Source of the DNA: Streptomyces sp. NRRL F-5122
GTDB taxonomy: Bacteria; Actinomycetota; Actinomycetes; Streptomycetales; Streptomycetaceae
Length of the DNA: 64,000 nt
Reading direction: 5' to 3'
Assembly: GCF_001507435.1 (NCBI RefSeq)
Contig: NZ_LMWH01000037.1
Location: 124,001 to 188,000, forward strand
The notes beneath the pieces are model-generated. The model had not been told where the DNA came from, ran no database searches, and was given only the letters and a program-made list of their open reading frames with translations. Made by a program: the position numbers and the translations under genes. Below, piece by piece: positions 7,956-16,525 of the stretch; position 1 is the stretch's first letter, and each line of letters opens with the position of its first letter.

Positions 7956-9554
7956 TTGAGGGGATTCAGACCGACGCGACGGGTCACCGCGCTCGCTTCC
8001 GCGGGGGCGCTCGTCACGGCGACGCTGATAGCCGGGGCCGTGGCGGCACCGTCGGCCACCGCCGACACGCGCCACGGCCAGGACCGGGAGGCACGCGGCG
8101 CCGCGATCGCCGCGGCGCGTGCGGCCAGGGCCGGGATCGACTGGAAGGACTGTCCGGCCGACTGGGGTCTGGTGAAGCCCATCCAGTGTGGTTGGGTCAC
8201 CGTTCCACTCGACTACGCCCACCCGGACGGCAAGCAGATCAAGCTCGCGGTCGACCGTATCGGGAACACGGGCACCAAGCAGGAGCGCCAGGGCGCCCTC
8301 GTCTACAACCCGGGCGGGCCCGGCGGCTCGGGGCTGCGCTTCCCCACCCGGGTGACCGGCAAGAACCCGATCTGGGCCAACGTGGCGAAGGCCTACGACT
8401 TCGTCGGCTTCGACCCGCGCGGTGTCGGCCACTCGGCGCCCATCTCGTGTGCGGACCCGCAGGAGTTCGTCAAGGCGCCCAAGGCCGACCCGGTCCCCGA
8501 CACCGAGGCGGACAAGTCGGCACAGCGCAAGCTCGCCCGTGAGTACGCGCAGGGATGCCTCGAGCGCACCGGCCGCGCGATGCTGCAGCAGATGACCACG
8601 CCCAACACCGTGCGCGACCTGGATGTCATCCGCGCCGGGCTGGGCGAGAAGAAGCTCAACTACCTGGGCGTCTCCTACGGGACGTACATCGGCGCCGTCT
8701 ACGGCACGATGTTCCCGGGCCACGTCCGCCGCATGATCGTCGACAGCGTGGTGAACCCGTCGCGCGAGAAGATCTGGTACGAGGCCAACCTCGACCAGGA
8801 CGTCGCGTTCGAGGGCCGCTGGAAGGACTGGGAGGACTGGGTCGCGACGAACGACGCCTCCTTCCACCTGGGCACCACCCGTGCCGCGGTGCAGGCGAAG
8901 TGGCTTCAGCTGCGTGCCACGGCGAAGAAGCACCCGATCGGCGGCGTCGTCGGCCCGGCCGAGCTGATCTCCTTCTTCCAGAGCGCCCCGTACTACGACT
9001 CCTCCTGGGTGCCGGTCGCGACCGTCTTCAGCCAGTACGTCGCCGGTGACACCCAGGCGCTCGTCGACGCGGCCGCGCCCGACCTGTCGGACACGGCGGG
9101 CAACATCTCCTCGGAGAACGGCAACGCGGTCTACACGGCCGTCGAGTGCACCGACGCCAAGTGGCCCACGAGCTGGCAGAAGTGGGACCGGGACAACAGC
9201 CGGCTGCACAAGGACTACCCGTTCATGACGTGGGCCAACGCATGGCTGAACCTGCCGTGCGCCACCTGGCCGGTCAAGCAGCAGACCCCGGTGAACGTGA
9301 AGACCGGCAAGGGGCTGCCGACCGTACTGATCGTGCAGTCCACGCGTGACGCCGCGACGCCGTTCGACGGCGCGGTCGAACTGCACCAGCGCTTCAAGGG
9401 TTCCCGCCTGATCATCGAGAAGGGCGCGGGCTCCCACGGCGTGACCGGTCTGGTCAACCCGTGCATCAACAACCGGGTGGACACCTACCTGCTCACCGGA
9501 AGGACGGACGGCTCCGACGTGACGTGCACGCCGCACGCCACCCCGAAGCCGTAA
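7956..9554 (+). CDS. tap: Secreted tripeptidyl aminopeptidase (alpha/beta hydrolase, TAP-like)
   Basis: Protein of 532 residues starting at TTG 7956, chosen because GGAGGGGGAGG lies just upstream and because it gives a clean signal peptide (MRGFRPTRRVTALASAGALV... ending near AVAAPSATAD). The mature protein has the oxyanion motif NPGGPGGSG, the nucleophile elbow LGVSYGTYIGAVYG, and a C-terminal TAP-like domain (LIVQSTRDAATPF, then the catalytic His in AGSHGV). Streptomycete enzymes of this kind remove tripeptides from extracellular protein N-termini. The same gene follows urease in S. coelicolor as I recall. Read-through from ureD is possible. Confidence 0.9.
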   Translation: MRGFRPTRRVTALASAGALVTATLIAGAVAAPSATADTRHGQDREARGAAIAAARAARAGIDWKDCPADWGLVKPIQCGWVTVPLDYAHPDGKQIKLAVDRIGNTGTKQERQGALVYNPGGPGGSGLRFPTRVTGKNPIWANVAKAYDFVGFDPRGVGHSAPISCADPQEFVKAPKADPVPDTEADKSAQRKLAREYAQGCLERTGRAMLQQMTTPNTVRDLDVIRAGLGEKKLNYLGVSYGTYIGAVYGTMFPGHVRRMIVDSVVNPSREKIWYEANLDQDVAFEGRWKDWEDWVATNDASFHLGTTRAAVQAKWLQLRATAKKHPIGGVVGPAELISFFQSAPYYDSSWVPVATVFSQYVAGDTQALVDAAAPDLSDTAGNISSENGNAVYTAVECTDAKWPTSWQKWDRDNSRLHKDYPFMTWANAWLNLPCATWPVKQQTPVNVKTGKGLPTVLIVQSTRDAATPFDGAVELHQRFKGSRLIIEKGAGSHGVTGLVNPCINNRVDTYLLTGRTDGSDVTCTPHATPKP

Positions 9555-9568
9555 CGGGGCAAAAACGC

Positions 9569-9600
9569 GAGGGGGCGGCCGGGATCCCGGCCGCCCCCTC
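9569..9600. terminator. Bidirectional transcription terminator
   Basis: A perfect 32-base palindrome (arms 16 bases, GAGGGGGCGGCCGGGA and its complement) between the convergent tap and LysM genes. It has no T-tract, as is common in streptomycetes. Its placement between two converging stops favours a terminator over an operator. Confidence 0.8.
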
Positions 9601-9642
9601 GTCGTACCCCGAGCGATGCCGTCAGGGGCACCGCGGGGAGTG

Positions 9643-10581
9643 TCAGTAGGGACCGTTGACGTTGTCGATCGAGCCGTAGCGGTGGTACGCGTAGTTGCAC
9701 GCGGCGGTGATGTTGGCGACCGGGTCGTAGATGTCCCACGAGGTTCCGGCCACGTGGTACGCGTTGAACGTGGGCTGGATCGTCTGCAGCAGGCCCTTGG
9801 AGGGGATGCCGGCGGCGGCGTTGGAGTCCCACAGGTTGATGGCCCTGGGGTTGCCGGAGGACTCACGCATGACGTTGCGGTAGATGCCGTTGTAGGACCC
9901 CGGGATGCCGTGCTGGGCCATGATGGCCAGCGACTCACGGATCCAGCCGTCCAGGTTGTTGGCGTAGGTCTTGGCCGGGGTGGCGGCCTTCACGGGGGTG
10001 GCGGTCTTCGCCGGGGTGGCGGTCTTCGCGGGGGTGGCGGTCTTCGCGGGGGTGGAGGTCGCGCTGTCGCCGGAGTCGGGCGAGGTCGAGCCGTCGGGAA
10101 GGGTCAGGACCTGACCGACCGCGAGATGGCGGGGGGACCAGATGTCATTGGCCTCGGCGAGGGCCTCCCAGCCACCCGGCACCTGGTAGGTGCGGGCGAT
10201 CCGGTACAGCGTGTCGCCCGGCTGGACGGTGTAGGTGGTCGAGGAGGCCTCAGCGGACGAGCCGGAGTCGCCGCCGGACGAGGACAGGTTCAGGACCTGG
10301 CCGGGCACGAGGGTGTAGGGGCTGGAGATCTTGTTGGCCTCGGCGAGGGCCTGCCAGCCACCCGCCACGTGCGCGGAGCGGGCGATCCGGTAGAGGGTGT
10401 CGCCGTACTGGACGGTGTGGGTGGGCACGGAGTTCCCGGCCACAGCCTTGGCGGCGGGTGCGGCGTTGGCCTGGACGGTGCTCAGCACGGCCGTGCAGCA
10501 CAGGGCGAACATGCCGACAACGGTGGTTCGACCCCCGAGTCGCCGGACCCGGGCCTTTCGGTGAGAAGCAGGAATAGGCAT
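9643..10581 (-). CDS. Secreted LysM-domain transglycosylase-like protein
   Basis: Protein of 312 residues. Residues 1-40 are a signal peptide (basic RKARVRRLGG, then VVGMFALCCTAVLS, cut near ANA-AP). LysM domain 1 is at about 54-100 and LysM 2 at 117-162; each carries GDTLYRIAR and GGWxALAEAN. A low-complexity linker of ATPAKT repeats (177-205) joins a soluble-lytic-transglycosylase-like domain (about 211-312) with the likely catalytic Glu in NVMRESSGNP and the motif GIPSKGLLQTIQPTFNAYH. It should bind and cut peptidoglycan outside the cell. Its leader is unusually long and AT-rich. Confidence 0.88.
   Translation of the reverse strand: MPIPASHRKARVRRLGGRTTVVGMFALCCTAVLSTVQANAAPAAKAVAGNSVPTHTVQYGDTLYRIARSAHVAGGWQALAEANKISSPYTLVPGQVLNLSSSGGDSGSSAEASSTTYTVQPGDTLYRIARTYQVPGGWEALAEANDIWSPRHLAVGQVLTLPDGSTSPDSGDSATSTPAKTATPAKTATPAKTATPVKAATPAKTYANNLDGWIRESLAIMAQHGIPGSYNGIYRNVMRESSGNPRAINLWDSNAAAGIPSKGLLQTIQPTFNAYHVAGTSWDIYDPVANITAACNYAYHRYGSIDNVNGPY
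9967..10053 (-). repeat. In-frame tandem repeat encoding ATPAKT
   Basis: About five copies of an 18-base unit (on the plus strand ggtggcggtcttcgccgg-like) encode the linker ATPAKT-ATPAKT-ATPAKT-ATPVKA-ATPAKT of the LysM protein. One copy carries Val and Ala changes. Such repeats can vary in number between strains and set the spacing between wall-binding and catalytic domains. Confidence 0.85.
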
Positions 10582-11029
10582 GGTGCGGACCTCGTTCTAG
10601 CGATTGCCTGTCCGCAGCTGCCGATTCCCGTCGACAAACAGCCCCGCATTTCGGTTAGCGGCGCGCTGCGGCGGAGTCATTCTTAGCCGCCGCAAATTAC
10701 TAAGCAATTACCCTCCTTACTAAGCAGGCTAGTGGGGACCGAGCAGTGCAGGGTCCCCTTTGCCCCGGGAAATCTGGGCAGTAAGGACCGGATAAAGCAC
10801 TAGCGAGCTTCGTAAGTGAAGTGCATCACGTTCTGTGCAAAGCGGGAATGGACGTGATTCAGGGAACAGTAATGCCGCTTTCTTGATGTACTTAAGCGGC
10901 AGTTCAGCTCAAGAGGCCCCAATGACTTAAATAGCCATTAGTGTCGCAATAAGAATTAAATGCCCAAAACGGACACGCAAACGCCCCTGTTCGCCGTGGG
11001 GGCGCGGTGTCCCGGGGTGCGGGCCGCGG
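10582..11029 (-). promoter_or_regulatory. Long AT-rich structured leader/promoter region of the LysM gene
   Basis: This gap is strikingly A/T-rich against its surroundings and has no coding character. It contains a perfect 8-bp stem with 12-base loop at 10667-10694, a 7-bp stem at 10734-10758, a repeated TTACTAAGCA at 10697-10728, and an inverted repeat GCCGCTT/AAGCGGC at 10874-10900. The part nearest acyltransferase (about 10982-11004, CGCCCC/GGGGCG) may be a terminator. No known riboswitch class was recognised. The core of ydaO was searched for by eye and not found. Confidence 0.5.
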
Positions 11030-11788
11030 TCAGCTCAGCGGCATCCGGGGGAACCTGCCGGCCTTCTGCGCCGTGTCCTCGGCCTCTTCCGCCTTGACCG
11101 CGGCTGCGTAGCGGTCGACGTACTCCTGCTCGGAGAGCGACAGGATGGCGTACATGATCTCGTCGGTGACGGCGCGCAGGATGGCCTTCTCGTTCTCCAT
11201 GCCGGCGTACCGGGAGAAGTCCAGCGGCTTGCCGAAACGGATCACCACCGGGTGGATGTTGGGGATGACCTGTCCGGGCGGCTGGGCCTCGAACGTGCCG
11301 ATCATCGCGCAGGGGACCACGGGGACCCCGGCCTTGAGGGCCATCACCGCGACGCCCACCTTGCCCTTGTAGAGGCGGCCGTCGTGGGAGCGGGTGCCCT
11401 CCGGGTAGATGCCCAGCAGCTCGCCCTTGTGCAGCACACCGAGGCCCTCGCGGATGGCGGCCTGCCCGGCGTCCTTCCCGGAGCGGTCCACCGGGATCTG
11501 CCCGGCGCTGCGGAAGAAGGCGGCGGTGAGGCGGCCCTTGATGCCCGGCCCGGTGAAGTACTCGGCCTTCGCGAGGAAGGTGATGCGACGCTTCAGGATC
11601 GCGGGCATGAGGAAGTGGTCGGCGAAGGAGAGGTGGTTGCCGGCCACGATGGCCGCACCGTCCGCCGGTACGTGCTCCAGGCCTTCGATGCGCGGCCGGA
11701 AGGCCAGCCTCAGCAGGGGTCCCAGAACCACGTACTTGAGCAGGTAGTAGAACAAGGGGTGCTCCTCACTCCAGCGGATCGGCTCCAC
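11030..11788 (-). CDS. 1-acyl-sn-glycerol-3-phosphate acyltransferase (PlsC-type)
   Basis: Protein of 252 residues with the four PlsC blocks: NHLSFADH (catalytic HX4D), the second block around KAEYFTGPGIKGRLTAAFF, YPEGTRSHDGRLYKG and the VPVVPCAMIGT segment. It would place a second acyl chain on lysophosphatidic acid at the inner membrane face. An amphipathic N-terminus (HPLFYYLLKYVVLGPLLRLA) likely anchors it. The C-terminal 30 residues are charged and probably flexible. It stands alone; upstream is a strong inverted-repeat structure. Confidence 0.92.
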   Translation of the reverse strand: MEPIRWSEEHPLFYYLLKYVVLGPLLRLAFRPRIEGLEHVPADGAAIVAGNHLSFADHFLMPAILKRRITFLAKAEYFTGPGIKGRLTAAFFRSAGQIPVDRSGKDAGQAAIREGLGVLHKGELLGIYPEGTRSHDGRLYKGKVGVAVMALKAGVPVVPCAMIGTFEAQPPGQVIPNIHPVVIRFGKPLDFSRYAGMENEKAILRAVTDEIMYAILSLSEQEYVDRYAAAVKAEEAEDTAQKAGRFPRMPLS

Positions 11789-11911
11789 CGCCGCGTTCTA
11801 GCAGCTCAACCGGACTGTCGTGGGGAGTCTAGGGTCAGGTGCGGTCCGCCGGAACCGCGTCGGACCGGACTCGCCCCGTTGGCGATGTTTCTGACGGTCC
11901 GACAGTGAGAT

Positions 11912-11967
11912 CGGCGGGCCGCACACGCTTCGTGCGGCCCGCCGGGGCGGGCCGCACGAAGCGTGTG
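11912..11967. terminator. Nested, mutually exclusive inverted repeats
   Basis: Two perfect hairpins share one arm. Hairpin 1 pairs 11912-11924 with 11932-11944 (13 bp, 7-base loop). Hairpin 2 pairs 11922-11942 with 11947-11967 (21 bp, 4-base loop). Both cannot form at once. The structure lies between the 63-residue gene (stop at 11987) and the plsC start at 11788, so the simplest role is termination of the upstream minus-strand transcript. A switching role is possible. Confidence 0.65.
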
Positions 11968-11986
11968 GATGTCGCGGAGCGGGAGG

Positions 11987-12178
11987 TCACCGGTATTCGT
12001 CGTCCCCCTGCTCGAGGGAGAACGTCCTCTCCTCCGTCCGGCGGCCGTCCTGCCGTCGCGCGTCCTGCCGGTGCTGACGTTCCTGGCGCTCCTGCTCCTG
12101 GGCGCCGAGGGTCTCCTCTGTCATGTCCTTGAGGTGGCCCGATTCATCCGCGTACCGGTCATGTTCCCGATCGGTCAT
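11987..12178 (-). CDS. Small, highly charged hydrophilic protein
   Basis: Protein of 63 residues starting MTDREHDRYADESGHLKDMT, then a Glu/Gln/Arg-rich helix (GAQEQERQERQHRQDARRQD). It has no hydrophobic core, so it is likely disordered or a coiled coil. The codon pattern is typical for the genome and GAGGAG lies 9 bases before the ATG. Function unknown. It is followed by a strong hairpin and may be expressed with the upstream membrane protein. Confidence 0.5.
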   Translation of the reverse strand: MTDREHDRYADESGHLKDMTEETLGAQEQERQERQHRQDARRQDGRRTEERTFSLEQGDDEYR

Positions 12179-12289
12179 GTCGGCTCACTCCTCGACGAGG
12201 TGAGACAGGGGCGCAACTCCGCCCCCGTTCAGCCTGGCACGAGTCGGATTCCCCTGCATATCGGCGGAGTCCCGGGCGCACGGGCCGCC

Positions 12290-12658
12290 TTATGTCTCCT
12301 CCTCCATGCGGATCGACTTCCTGAGCTGTTCCATGGCGGGGCTGTCTTTGCCATCGTTCATTTCCAGAAGCGCTCGCGCGATGGCATCGAGCTTGCGCTG
12401 AACGGCGTGCTCGGCCCGCATCTCCGAGTTCTTGAGCAGCGCGAGGAGGAGCAGCGTGACCGCCGTCATGGACTCCCCGGCGAGCAGGAGCCACTCCAGC
12501 GGCAGCTTCGCCACATGGGCCGAGACGAAGAAGCCGACCAGGGCCAGGCAGATCAGGAAGAAGAGCGGGGAGCTCGTCAAATTGGAGACTTTCTCCGCGA
12601 GTTCCTCGAATCTGCCTCGCCGCGGACCGCCGCGCTCGGCGGGACTCTGAAAGGTCAT
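12290..12658 (-). CDS. Small membrane protein, low-affinity iron permease-like family
   Basis: Protein of 122 residues with two membrane segments (LFFLICLALVGFFVSAHVA and WLLLAGESMTAVTLLLLALL) between a basic N-terminus and a charged C-terminal helix (AVQRKLDAIARALLEMNDGK). The stretch RFEELAEKVSNLTSSPLFF is typical of bacterial proteins annotated as low-affinity iron permease family. The name comes from distant similarity to yeast Fet4; an iron transport role is not shown for the short bacterial forms. Single gene, divergent from the next. Confidence 0.75.
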   Translation of the reverse strand: MTFQSPAERGGPRRGRFEELAEKVSNLTSSPLFFLICLALVGFFVSAHVAKLPLEWLLLAGESMTAVTLLLLALLKNSEMRAEHAVQRKLDAIARALLEMNDGKDSPAMEQLRKSIRMEEET

Positions 12659-12848
12659 GGTGGAAGAATCACCCGGCTTTCCTCGTGGCCGGGGGAGGCC
12701 TCACCGCCGAGCGGTCCTCACACACGCGGCCATGCACCCGCGCGGGGGACCTTCGGCGACCCCGGCACCTTGCGGGACCGGGGCCCCGGTGAGGCTGTGG
12801 GCCGTGGCGGTCCGCCGGGCGTAACGTGCCCGCGGGAGGTGGGCCGGC

Positions 12849-13325
12849 ATGGCGGTGCAGGTGGCGGTGTGCGGGCCGGCGCGGTGCGGCGAGCGGGAGT
12901 GGGACCTCGCGCACGAGCTCGGCCGGCTGCTCGCCGAGCGCGGAGCGGTGGTGATCTGCGGTGGGCACGGCGGGGTGATGGCGGCCGTCGCGGCGGGCGC
13001 ACGGTCCCGCGACGGTCTGGTGGTCGGAGTGCTGCCGGGCGCCGATCGCACGGGTGCGGGGCCCGATCTGAGTGTCGCGATCGCCACCGGTATGGGGCAG
13101 GCGCGCAACGCGGTCATCGTCCACAGCGGGGACGCCGTCGTCGTGGTCGGCGGATCCTGGGGGACCTTCTCGGAGCTGGCGCTCGCGATGCGCCGGGGCG
13201 GTGTGCCGGTGGTGCAGCTCGGCGACGGCTGGCGTCCGGTGGACGCCGACGGCCGGGATCTGCCCGGCGTCGCTTGTGCGCGGACGCCCGCCGAGGCCCT
13301 CGACCTCACCGGGCTGTGGCCCTGA
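12849..13325 (+). CDS. TIGR00725 family protein (LOG/Rossmann-like)
   Basis: Protein of 158 residues with a Rossmann-like fold related to the lysine-decarboxylase/LOG group: VAVCGPARCGEREWDLAHEL at the N-terminus, VVICGGHGGVMAAVAAGARS, and the loop VVVVGGSWGTFSELALAMRR, where LOG enzymes have PGGxGTxxE. The family has no settled function; some relatives are nucleotide phosphoribohydrolases. GGGAGGTGG precedes the ATG. Its 3' end overlaps the converging GNAT gene by 20 bases. Confidence 0.82.
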   Translation: MAVQVAVCGPARCGEREWDLAHELGRLLAERGAVVICGGHGGVMAAVAAGARSRDGLVVGVLPGADRTGAGPDLSVAIATGMGQARNAVIVHSGDAVVVVGGSWGTFSELALAMRRGGVPVVQLGDGWRPVDADGRDLPGVACARTPAEALDLTGLWP

Positions 13326-14258
13326 CCGGCAGTTCGACCTGCCAGGTGTGCACGGCGTAGTGCAGGGTCATGCCGTGGCGCATATACAGCCGCAGCGCCT
13401 CGGAGGTGTTCTGCGTGTCGACGCCTAGGCCCACCGTGTCCCGTCCACGGGCCGCGAAGGCGCCGAAGGCGTGCCGTAGCAGGTGGCTGCCGATCCCGCG
13501 GCCCCGGGCCGCCTCCAGGACGCCGAGATGGCGGATCCAGCCCATGCTCGTGTCGTCGTTCCTCGCCATGAGGACGCCCGCGTCGCCGAGGCCGGCCAAG
13601 GAGGCGATCCACACCAGTGACCAGTCGGTCCGGTCGCTGCCGAGACTCGCCAGCCACTCTTCGTAGGGGCGCGGGTGGTACTCGAAGTGGTCGGCGAAGG
13701 CGGCGTCCAGCAGTTCGTGCACACGCCGGCGGTCGGCGTCCGTGCGGCACTCGCGCAGCGTCACGCCCGTCACCGGGTCGGGCACGGGCAGCGGGTCCCC
13801 GTCCGCCGACAAGGGGCGGTGAGCACGTTGAACCGCCGTATCACCCGCCAGCCGCGGGCGTCGAGCAGCGTCGTGTCCAGGGTGGGGGAGGAGTTGAGGT
13901 ACAGGTGCACCACGGCGCTCGGGACACCGTTCTCCGCGGCCTTCTGCGCCGCCCGGTCCTCCATCAGCTCCAGCAGCCGCCGGCCCGCCGCGTCCTCGTC
14001 GGGAAGCGTGTACAGGTCGACGTCGATCCGCTCTCCTCGGGCCACGTCCCACAGCAGTCCGTAGGCCACGAACCGGCCGTCCCCGTCGACCCCGACCCAT
14101 GAGTCCCGCGCGAGGTCGACCCCCGGACGCCGCAGATCGGACTCGACGGTGTGCGGATCGGTCTCCGGCCGCCCGATCTCGGCCAGATCGACGGCGTTCA
14201 GGAGTTCGCACAGGCCGGTGACGTCGTCGAGGGCGGCCGGGCGCACGGTGAGAGTCAT
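13306..14258 (-). pseudogene. Two-domain GNAT acetyltransferase broken by a one-base frameshift
   Basis: Read from ATG 14258, the first frame encodes an N-terminal GNAT domain (MTLTVRPAALDDVTGLCELL ... VIRRFNVLTAP) and then goes wrong and stops at 13770. A second frame continues with LSADGDPLPVPDPVTGVTLR and a complete C-terminal GNAT domain (acetyl-CoA loop LEAARGRGIGSHLLRHAF) down to the stop at 13306. Adding one base in the G-run at 13813-13816 joins both into a protein of about 317 residues like mycothiol-synthase-type double GNATs. It is either a true inactivating frameshift or a homopolymer sequencing error. Substrate unknown. Confidence 0.8.
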
Positions 14259-14374
14259 CCGCTCACTGTCGGGGAACCGTCCCGGGCGCCGCAACGGGAT
14301 ATGGGCGCGCCCGGGGCCAGTACGCGGGCACGGCGCCCGGGACGGTCGGGTACCGCCCGGGGCGCCGCGTCGGG

Positions 14375-15595
14375 TCAGGCGGCCAGCGCCTTCTCCAGCG
14401 TCTCCAGGGCCGACCGCAGCTCCGCGTCGGTGATCGTCAGCGGCGGGGCCAGGCGGATCGTGGAACCGTGGGTGTCCTTGACCAGGATTCCCTCCCGCAT
14501 GAGCCGCTCGCTGATCTCGCGGCCCGTGCCGATCGCGGGGTCGACGTCGACACCGGCCCACAGCCCGCGGGCGCGGAAGCCGACGACGCCCTTGCCGACG
14601 AGCGCGGCGAGCCCGTCCCGCAGCACCACGCCGAGCTCGGCCGCCCGCCGCTGGAACTCGCCCGCCTCGAGCAGGCCCACCACCGCGGAGCCCACCGCCG
14701 CCGCCAGCGGGTTCCCGCCGAACGTCGAGCCGTGCTCCCCGGGCCGCAGCACGCCGAGGACGTCCCGGCGCGCCACCACCGCGGACACCGGCACGATGCC
14801 GCCGCCGAGCGCCTTGCCGAGCAGCACGACGTCCGGTACGACCCCTTCGTGGTCCACGGCCAGCGTGCGGCCGGTGCGGCCGAGGCCCGACTGGATCTCG
14901 TCGGCGATGAACAGGCACCCCGCCCGGCTGGTGAGGGCACGCACCCCCGCGAGGTATCCCTCGTCGGGGATGACCACGCCCGCCTCGCCCTGGATGGGCT
15001 CGATCAGCACGGCCGCCGTCGTGTCGTCGACCGCCGCCTCCAGCGCGGGCAGGTCGTTGTACGGAACGATCCGGAAGCCCGGTGTGAAGGGGCCGAAGCC
15101 CGAGCGTGCCGTCTCGTCCGTGGAGAAGCTGACGATCGTCGTCGTGCGGCCGTGGAAGTTGCCGGACGCCACGACGATCGTCGCCCGGTCGGCCGGGACG
15201 CCCTTGACCTCGTACGCCCACTTGCGGGCCACCTTGACCGCGCTCTCCACCGCCTCCGCGCCCGTGTTCATCGGCAGCACCATGTCCTGGCCGGTGAGCG
15301 CGGCCAGGGACTCGGCGAACTCGGCGAGCTGATCGTTGTGGAAGGCGCGCGAGGTGAGGGTCAGCCGGTCCAGCTGGCGGTGAGCCGCCTCGATCAGCAC
15401 CGGATTGCGGTGCCCGAAGTTGAGGGCGGAGTAGCCGGCGAGCATGTCGAGGTAACGGCGGCCCTCGACGTCCTCGACCCAGGCGCCCTCGGCGCGGGCG
15501 ACGACCACCGGAAGCGGGTGGTAGTTGTGCGCGAGGACCGGCTCCTCGGCACGGATCAGCTCGGCGGACGAGCGGGTACGGGCGGGTGCGGTCAT
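14375..15595 (-). CDS. rocD: Ornithine aminotransferase
   Basis: Protein of 406 residues, class III PLP aminotransferase. Key points are MNTGAEAVESAVKVARKW (PLP phosphate), NFHGRTTTIVSFS, the ADEIQSGLGRTG motif with the PLP-N1 Asp, the Schiff-base Lys in LLGKALGGGIVPVSAV, and GEHGSTFGGNPLAAAV. It converts ornithine and 2-oxoglutarate to glutamate semialdehyde and glutamate. The start ATG 15595 overlaps the stop of the upstream amidinohydrolase gene by 4 bases (ATGA), so the two act in one pathway of arginine/ornithine breakdown. Genes run leftwards. Confidence 0.93.
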   Translation of the reverse strand: MTAPARTRSSAELIRAEEPVLAHNYHPLPVVVARAEGAWVEDVEGRRYLDMLAGYSALNFGHRNPVLIEAAHRQLDRLTLTSRAFHNDQLAEFAESLAALTGQDMVLPMNTGAEAVESAVKVARKWAYEVKGVPADRATIVVASGNFHGRTTTIVSFSTDETARSGFGPFTPGFRIVPYNDLPALEAAVDDTTAAVLIEPIQGEAGVVIPDEGYLAGVRALTSRAGCLFIADEIQSGLGRTGRTLAVDHEGVVPDVVLLGKALGGGIVPVSAVVARRDVLGVLRPGEHGSTFGGNPLAAAVGSAVVGLLEAGEFQRRAAELGVVLRDGLAALVGKGVVGFRARGLWAGVDVDPAIGTGREISERLMREGILVKDTHGSTIRLAPPLTITDAELRSALETLEKALAA

Positions 15596-16404
15596 GGACG
15601 GATCTCCTGAGTGCAGCACTTGATGCCGCCGCCGGCCTTCTGGAACTCCGACAGGTCGACGGGGACGGGGTCGTAGCCGTGCTCGGTGAGCCGGGCGGCC
15701 AGCGCCTCGGCCTTCGGGGCGATGAAGACATGGCGTCCGTCGGAGACGGAGTTGAGGCCGAAGGCCATGGCGTCGTCGTGGGTGGCGAGCACCGCGTCCG
15801 GGTACAGCCGGGCGAGGACCTCGCGGCTGCCGGGGGAGAACGCCTCGGGGTAGTACGCGATGTTGTCGTCGTCGAGGACGAACAGCGCCGTGTCCAGGTG
15901 GTAGAAGTACGGGTCGACCAGGGTCAGGCTGATCACCGGGTGCCCGAAGAACTCCTGGACCTCGCGATGCGCCTCGCGGGTCGTACGGAATCCGGTGCCG
16001 GCGAGCACATAGCGGCCCGTCCACACCAGGTCGCCCTCGCCCTCGCAGACGGACTCGGGGCGATGGACGCTGTAGCCGGCCGCCTTGAACCACGTCTCGT
16101 AGTGAAGGGACTCGGGACGCCGCTCGGGCGCGTGGAACAGGGAGCCGAAGACGCGGCCGTCGACGACGACCGCGGAGTTGGCGGCGAACACCATGTCCGG
16201 GAGACCGGGCACCGGCTCCAAGGTGTCCACGGTGTGGCCGTGGTCGCGATAGACGTGGATCAGCGACTGCCACTGGTCCCGGGCCAGATCCACGTCCACC
16301 TGCAGGTCGGGATGCATCCAGGGATTGATCGCGTACTGCACGGCGAAGTGTCTGGGTTCGCAGACGAGGAAGCGCCGTCGCCGCGGCACACGGATGTCGG
16401 GCAC
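15592..16404 (-). CDS. Amidinotransferase-superfamily hydrolase (dimethylargininase/DDAH-like)
   Basis: Protein of 270 residues. It starts at GTG 16404, which has GGAGG 8 bases ahead, rather than the in-frame ATG at 16503. Family motifs: INPWMHPD, the substrate-binding MVFAANSAVVVDG, GEGDLVWTG, the catalytic His in YFYHLDTALFVLDD and the catalytic Cys near the C-terminus in GGIKCCTQEI. The fold hydrolyses guanidino groups, giving citrulline from dimethylarginine or ornithine from arginine in some members. Coupling to rocD makes an ornithine-producing role attractive, but substrate is inferred. Confidence 0.85.
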   Translation of the reverse strand: MPDIRVPRRRRFLVCEPRHFAVQYAINPWMHPDLQVDVDLARDQWQSLIHVYRDHGHTVDTLEPVPGLPDMVFAANSAVVVDGRVFGSLFHAPERRPESLHYETWFKAAGYSVHRPESVCEGEGDLVWTGRYVLAGTGFRTTREAHREVQEFFGHPVISLTLVDPYFYHLDTALFVLDDDNIAYYPEAFSPGSREVLARLYPDAVLATHDDAMAFGLNSVSDGRHVFIAPKAEALAARLTEHGYDPVPVDLSEFQKAGGGIKCCTQEIRP

Positions 16405-16525
16405 AGAGGGGTTCCTCCGCTTCCTGGGGCGTTGACTGGGTGAGACCAAGGTAGGAAGCGGCGGGGATGGCCGACAAGCAAGGATGGCTGCGCGTCGACG
16501 CATGAATGATGCGTCTTCGGGCTGG

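Noticed and set aside
9569..9600. 32-base palindrome considered as an operator
   Set aside because: It lies between two convergent stop codons, so termination is the simpler explanation.
9967..10053. Tandem 18-base repeats considered as a CRISPR-like array
   Set aside because: They are in-frame, without spacers, and encode the ATPAKT linker of the LysM protein.
10582..11029. AT-rich leader considered as a second c-di-AMP riboswitch
   Set aside because: The conserved GGGGTGAA and GAATCCG blocks seen at 865-1032 are absent here.
12849..13325. TIGR00725 protein considered as a cytokinin-type LOG enzyme
   Set aside because: The loop reads GGSWGTFSE instead of PGGxGTxxE, so LOG activity cannot be claimed.
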